A program made the position numbers and the translations under genes. The notes under the pieces were generated by a model, which worked only from the letters and a program-made list of their open reading frames with translations, made no database searches and was not told the DNA's origin. Positions 61,658-64,000 of a stretch of DNA of 64,000 bases are shown here, piece after piece (position 1 is the stretch's first letter; every line of letters begins with the position of its first letter). Source of the stretch: Actinoplanes oblitus. Its GTDB lineage: Bacteria > Actinomycetota > Actinomycetes > Mycobacteriales > Micromonosporaceae. Where the stretch lies: NCBI RefSeq assembly GCF_030252345.1, contig NZ_CP126980.1, forward strand, positions 3,549,501 to 3,613,500, in the 5' to 3' direction.

Positions 61658-61706
61658 CCGCGCCGCCACAACTCCATGAGCCGAACACCATGAAGGGAAC
61701 TCTGCG

Positions 61707-63431
61707 GTGAGGTCTTTCCTCGCGGTCTCCGGGGCAGCCCCGCGGCCCGACATCCTCGAGTATCTGCCCGGCGACCCGGTCGTGTCCCGCACGGCCACCG
61801 GATGGGTCGCCACCGACGAGCCGGTGGACGACGCCTTCACCGTGCTGATCGGCAAGACCGCCCGGACCCGCGGCGGCGACGTCTCCACCGAGGCGCTGGG
61901 CGTGCTGCTGCGCGCCGGGGCCAAGGTCGACGGCTCGCGGCTGGCCGCGCTGGTCCCGCCGTTCGCGGCGGCGCACAGCGACGGGTCGACGGTGGTCGCG
62001 GCCACCGACTGGCTCGGCTTCCAGCAGCTGTTCTGGTGGCAGGGCGACGGCGTCGCCGCGATCTCCACCAGCGCACTCGCCCTGGCCGCCCTGGCCGGCG
62101 CCGGCCTGGACCGGCCGGCGCTCGCCGTGCAGAGCCTGGTCGGCTGGCAGGTCGGGCTGCGCACCGTCTTCGCCGGGGTGCACAAGGTGCCGGCCGGCTG
62201 CCTGGTGACCCTCGAGGACGGCCGGGTCACCCCGCACCGCTACGTCGAGGAGTCCCTCGCCGTCGACGGTCCGGCACCGGGCCTCGAGGAGGCCGCCGCC
62301 GAGCAGGCCGAGCTGATGATCGAGTTCCATGAGGCCTACCTGCGCGACCACCCGTCGTCGGTGTTGCAGCTGACCGGTGGGCAGGACACCCGGGTGCTGC
62401 TCGCCGCCATCCGCCCGGCGGCGCGTACCGGGCTCGCGGCGCTCACCCTGGACGTGCACGGCGGCACCGACTCCCGGTTCGCCCGGCGGCTCGCCGACCT
62501 CACCGGTATGAACCTGCACGTGCACTGGATGGACGACGGCCCGGCGGTCACCCCGGCCGAGGCGCACGAACTCGCCGTCCGGGCCGCCCGCGACCTCGAC
62601 TGCATGGCCAGCCCGCTCGCGCTCGCCCCGCTGCTGCGCGCCGAGGCGCAGCTGGAGCAGGGGCACCGGCTCTCCGGGCTGGGCGGCGAGACCTGCCGTG
62701 GCTTCTACTATTTCGGGCAGCCCAGCGGCGCGACCACCGGACCGAAACTGATCGAGAAACTGGCCACCTGGCGGCTGTACGCCAACGAGGCGGTCGAGAC
62801 CGCCGCCCTGGCGCCGGAGTTCGCCGCGTCCGCGCGGGCGTCCGCCCTGGAGCTGATCACCGAGTCGTTCGACGGTTATCCGGGGGAGTGGCTGGCCGCG
62901 ACCGACCACTTCTACCTGTACCAGCGGATGCAGCGCTGGTCCGGCGCACACGGGTCGGTGGCCGCGGTGAACCGGCACTTCGTCAACCCGATGTTCGACA
63001 GGCGGTTCATCCAGCTGGCGCACGCGGTCAGGCCGGAGGAGAAACGCAACGGGCTGCTCACCGGCCGGCTGATCACCCTGCTCGACGCGGAGCTGGCCGC
63101 CGTACCGTTGGATTCTGGTCTGATCCCGAACCGGCTCGGCCGGCCGGGCCTGGCCGCGCGGACCGCCGCCTACCGGGTCACCGCGCAGAAGGCGGCCCGC
63201 AAGATCCGGCAGAAGCTGCGTGGTCAGGGCCGGCCGCAGCTCGGGGCGGCCGAGACCGCGGCGCTGGTGGTGGCGCACTGGCGCGCCGAGCCGTCGGTGG
63301 TCGCCCCGCTGCGGGCCACCGGCCTGGTCGACGACGGGTGGCTCGACGGCGTGCTGGCCGGGCGCGTCAGCCCGGAACCGGCCACGGTCGCCTTCCTGAT
63401 CAACCTGCTGGTGATCGGCGGGGTCAGCTGA
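61707..63431 (+). CDS. Asparagine-synthase-like protein lacking the glutaminase cysteine
   Basis: 574 residues with asparagine synthetase B organisation: a degenerate N-terminal glutaminase-like domain (about 1-190) and a C-terminal ATP-pyrophosphatase-like domain. The N-terminus is MRSF, so the Cys at position 2 essential for glutamine hydrolysis is missing. The PP-loop SGGxDS appears as TGGQDTR (223-229). LSGLGGETCRGFYYFGQPSG and HFVNPMFDRRFIQLAHAVRP follow as in EPS-associated AsnB-like proteins. It may amidate or otherwise activate a carboxyl group using free ammonia or another amine (inference). GTG 61707 after AAGGGAA. Confidence 0.85.
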   Translation: MRSFLAVSGAAPRPDILEYLPGDPVVSRTATGWVATDEPVDDAFTVLIGKTARTRGGDVSTEALGVLLRAGAKVDGSRLAALVPPFAAAHSDGSTVVAATDWLGFQQLFWWQGDGVAAISTSALALAALAGAGLDRPALAVQSLVGWQVGLRTVFAGVHKVPAGCLVTLEDGRVTPHRYVEESLAVDGPAPGLEEAAAEQAELMIEFHEAYLRDHPSSVLQLTGGQDTRVLLAAIRPAARTGLAALTLDVHGGTDSRFARRLADLTGMNLHVHWMDDGPAVTPAEAHELAVRAARDLDCMASPLALAPLLRAEAQLEQGHRLSGLGGETCRGFYYFGQPSGATTGPKLIEKLATWRLYANEAVETAALAPEFAASARASALELITESFDGYPGEWLAATDHFYLYQRMQRWSGAHGSVAAVNRHFVNPMFDRRFIQLAHAVRPEEKRNGLLTGRLITLLDAELAAVPLDSGLIPNRLGRPGLAARTAAYRVTAQKAARKIRQKLRGQGRPQLGAAETAALVVAHWRAEPSVVAPLRATGLVDDGWLDGVLAGRVSPEPATVAFLINLLVIGGVS

Positions 63432-64000
63432 CGAACCACGAGCCGGCCTCGATCGCGGTGTCGATGGCCGTGCCCTTGGCCGTGTCGATCACCGCTACCT
63501 TGATGTCGTAGCCGTCGATCGTGCTGACGTAGAGCCGGCTGCCGTCCGGGCTGAGGACCATCGAGGACGGCCGCGGTCCCACGACGATCGGCGTGCCGAC
63601 CGGCTCGCCGGAGGCGGTGTCGTTGACCGAGACGACGTTCGACGACTCGCACGCGGTGTACAGCCGGGTGCCGTCCGCGTTGAGGGCCAGGGCCTGGGGA
63701 TGGATGCCGCAGCCGGGGGTGATACTGCGGGCCACCCGCGGTGCGCTGGTGTCGCCGACGTCGATCCGGTCGGCGCCGTACGCGGCCAGGTAGACGTGCC
63801 GGCCGTCGCGGCTGACGACCAGGTCGCGGGGGCCGGATCCGACCGGGAAGGACGGGTCCTGCCGGCCGGTGCCGAGGTCGAACCGGGCGCCGGCGGCGGG
63901 CGGACCACCGGCCAGGTACAGGTACTTGCCGTCCGGGCTGGGCACTGTCAGCCGCACCGCGAAGGTGGTGGAGAAGCTGCGGATCGACGGTTTCCGGATG
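63424..64000 (-). CDS. YncE-like beta-propeller protein, 3' part (5' end outside window)
   Basis: At least 192 codons; the frame stays open to the window edge, so an apparent ATG at 63957 is probably internal. Repeated blades of the YVTN/YncE type: VPSPDGKYLYLAGGPPAAGA, GPRDLVVSRDGRHVYLAAYG, HPQALALNADGTRLYTACES, GPRPSSMVLSPDGSRLYVST. Ends in AIEAGSWFVS. Such proteins are usually extracytoplasmic or surface attached. Its stop overlaps the convergent asparagine-synthase-like gene by eight bases. Confidence 0.85.
   Translation of the reverse strand, partial: IRKPSIRSFSTTFAVRLTVPSPDGKYLYLAGGPPAAGARFDLGTGRQDPSFPVGSGPRDLVVSRDGRHVYLAAYGADRIDVGDTSAPRVARSITPGCGIHPQALALNADGTRLYTACESSNVVSVNDTASGEPVGTPIVVGPRPSSMVLSPDGSRLYVSTIDGYDIKVAVIDTAKGTAIDTAIEAGSWFVS

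Noticed and set aside
60401-62230. A 609-codon minus-strand open frame opposite the MFS, propeller and AsnB-like genes
   Set aside because: Low-complexity shadow without motifs.
1-64000. CRISPR arrays, tRNA or rRNA genes, prophage or complete insertion sequences
   Set aside because: No regularly spaced direct repeats, no cloverleaf or rRNA sequence, and no intact transposase or integrase with terminal repeats were seen; only an ISL3 remnant at 26140.

Overview
The window is about 70% G+C or higher, with strong G/C preference at third codon positions, many GTG starts and dense ATGA/GTGA gene overlaps. Together with an F420-dependent oxidoreductase, a MEDS/HATPase regulator, a Hsp70-like membrane protein and repeated Ser/Thr-kinase-style architecture this points to a filamentous actinobacterium. 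An orphan fliQ and two chemoreceptors suggest a lineage with a motile stage, so Actinoplanes or a relative in the Micromonosporaceae is my best guess (inference; no rRNA or tRNA gene is in the window).

Layout. 1-9600: a housekeeping/accessory mixture (3' end of a cytochrome P450, F420 oxidoreductase, MEDS-HATPase regulator with a tiny leader ORF, orphan fliQ with a strong terminator, a minimal RNA-ligase-like protein, a divergent EamA/LysR pair, a TM2 protein, a serine hydrolase, and a divergent SnoaL-like/MarR pair around a palindromic operator). 10086-13780: a transmembrane Ser/Thr kinase followed by a Hsp70-like ATPase fused to a membrane domain. 13819-16468: a sugar-binding lipoprotein and chemoreceptor in one operon. 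16735-23642: a tightly overlapping sugar uptake/catabolism operon (ROK regulator, ABC ATPase, permease, binding protein, Gfo/Idh/MocA oxidoreductase, TIM-barrel isomerase), preceded by palindromes and bounded by a perfect 54-bp palindrome. 23875-26033: sigma factor plus membrane partner and an OsmC protein. 26040-28480: a less GC-rich accessory patch with gene remnants (ISL3-type transposase tail, methyltransferase N-terminus).

30048-63431 is a large exopolysaccharide locus: dTDP-rhamnose genes (rmlD, rmlB divergent from rmlA, rmlC), a polyprenyl-phosphate sugar-1-phosphate transferase, UDP-sugar dehydrogenase, CelD-type acetyltransferase, six glycosyltransferases or related enzymes, a polysaccharide deacetylase, two divergent Wzz-like proteins, polymerase, flippase, a beta-helix protein, a 1064-residue secreted protein with two DUF4082 modules, a second chemoreceptor, then an unusual acylation module and an aminotransferase-MFS-PD40-asparagine-synthase-like operon. 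The window ends inside a beta-propeller gene.

The most unusual element is at 54926-59421. Genes for both subunits of a thiamine-diphosphate 2-oxoacid dehydrogenase E1 are translationally coupled to a protein that carries an E2-type lipoyl domain and an E1/E3-binding domain but, in place of the usual E2 acyltransferase core, a NeuD/PglD-type left-handed beta-helix sugar N-acyltransferase. A sugar aminotransferase gene lies divergently next to it. I infer a complex that decarboxylates a 2-oxoacid, loads the acyl group on the lipoyl arm and passes it directly to an amino sugar nucleotide, without free acyl-CoA.
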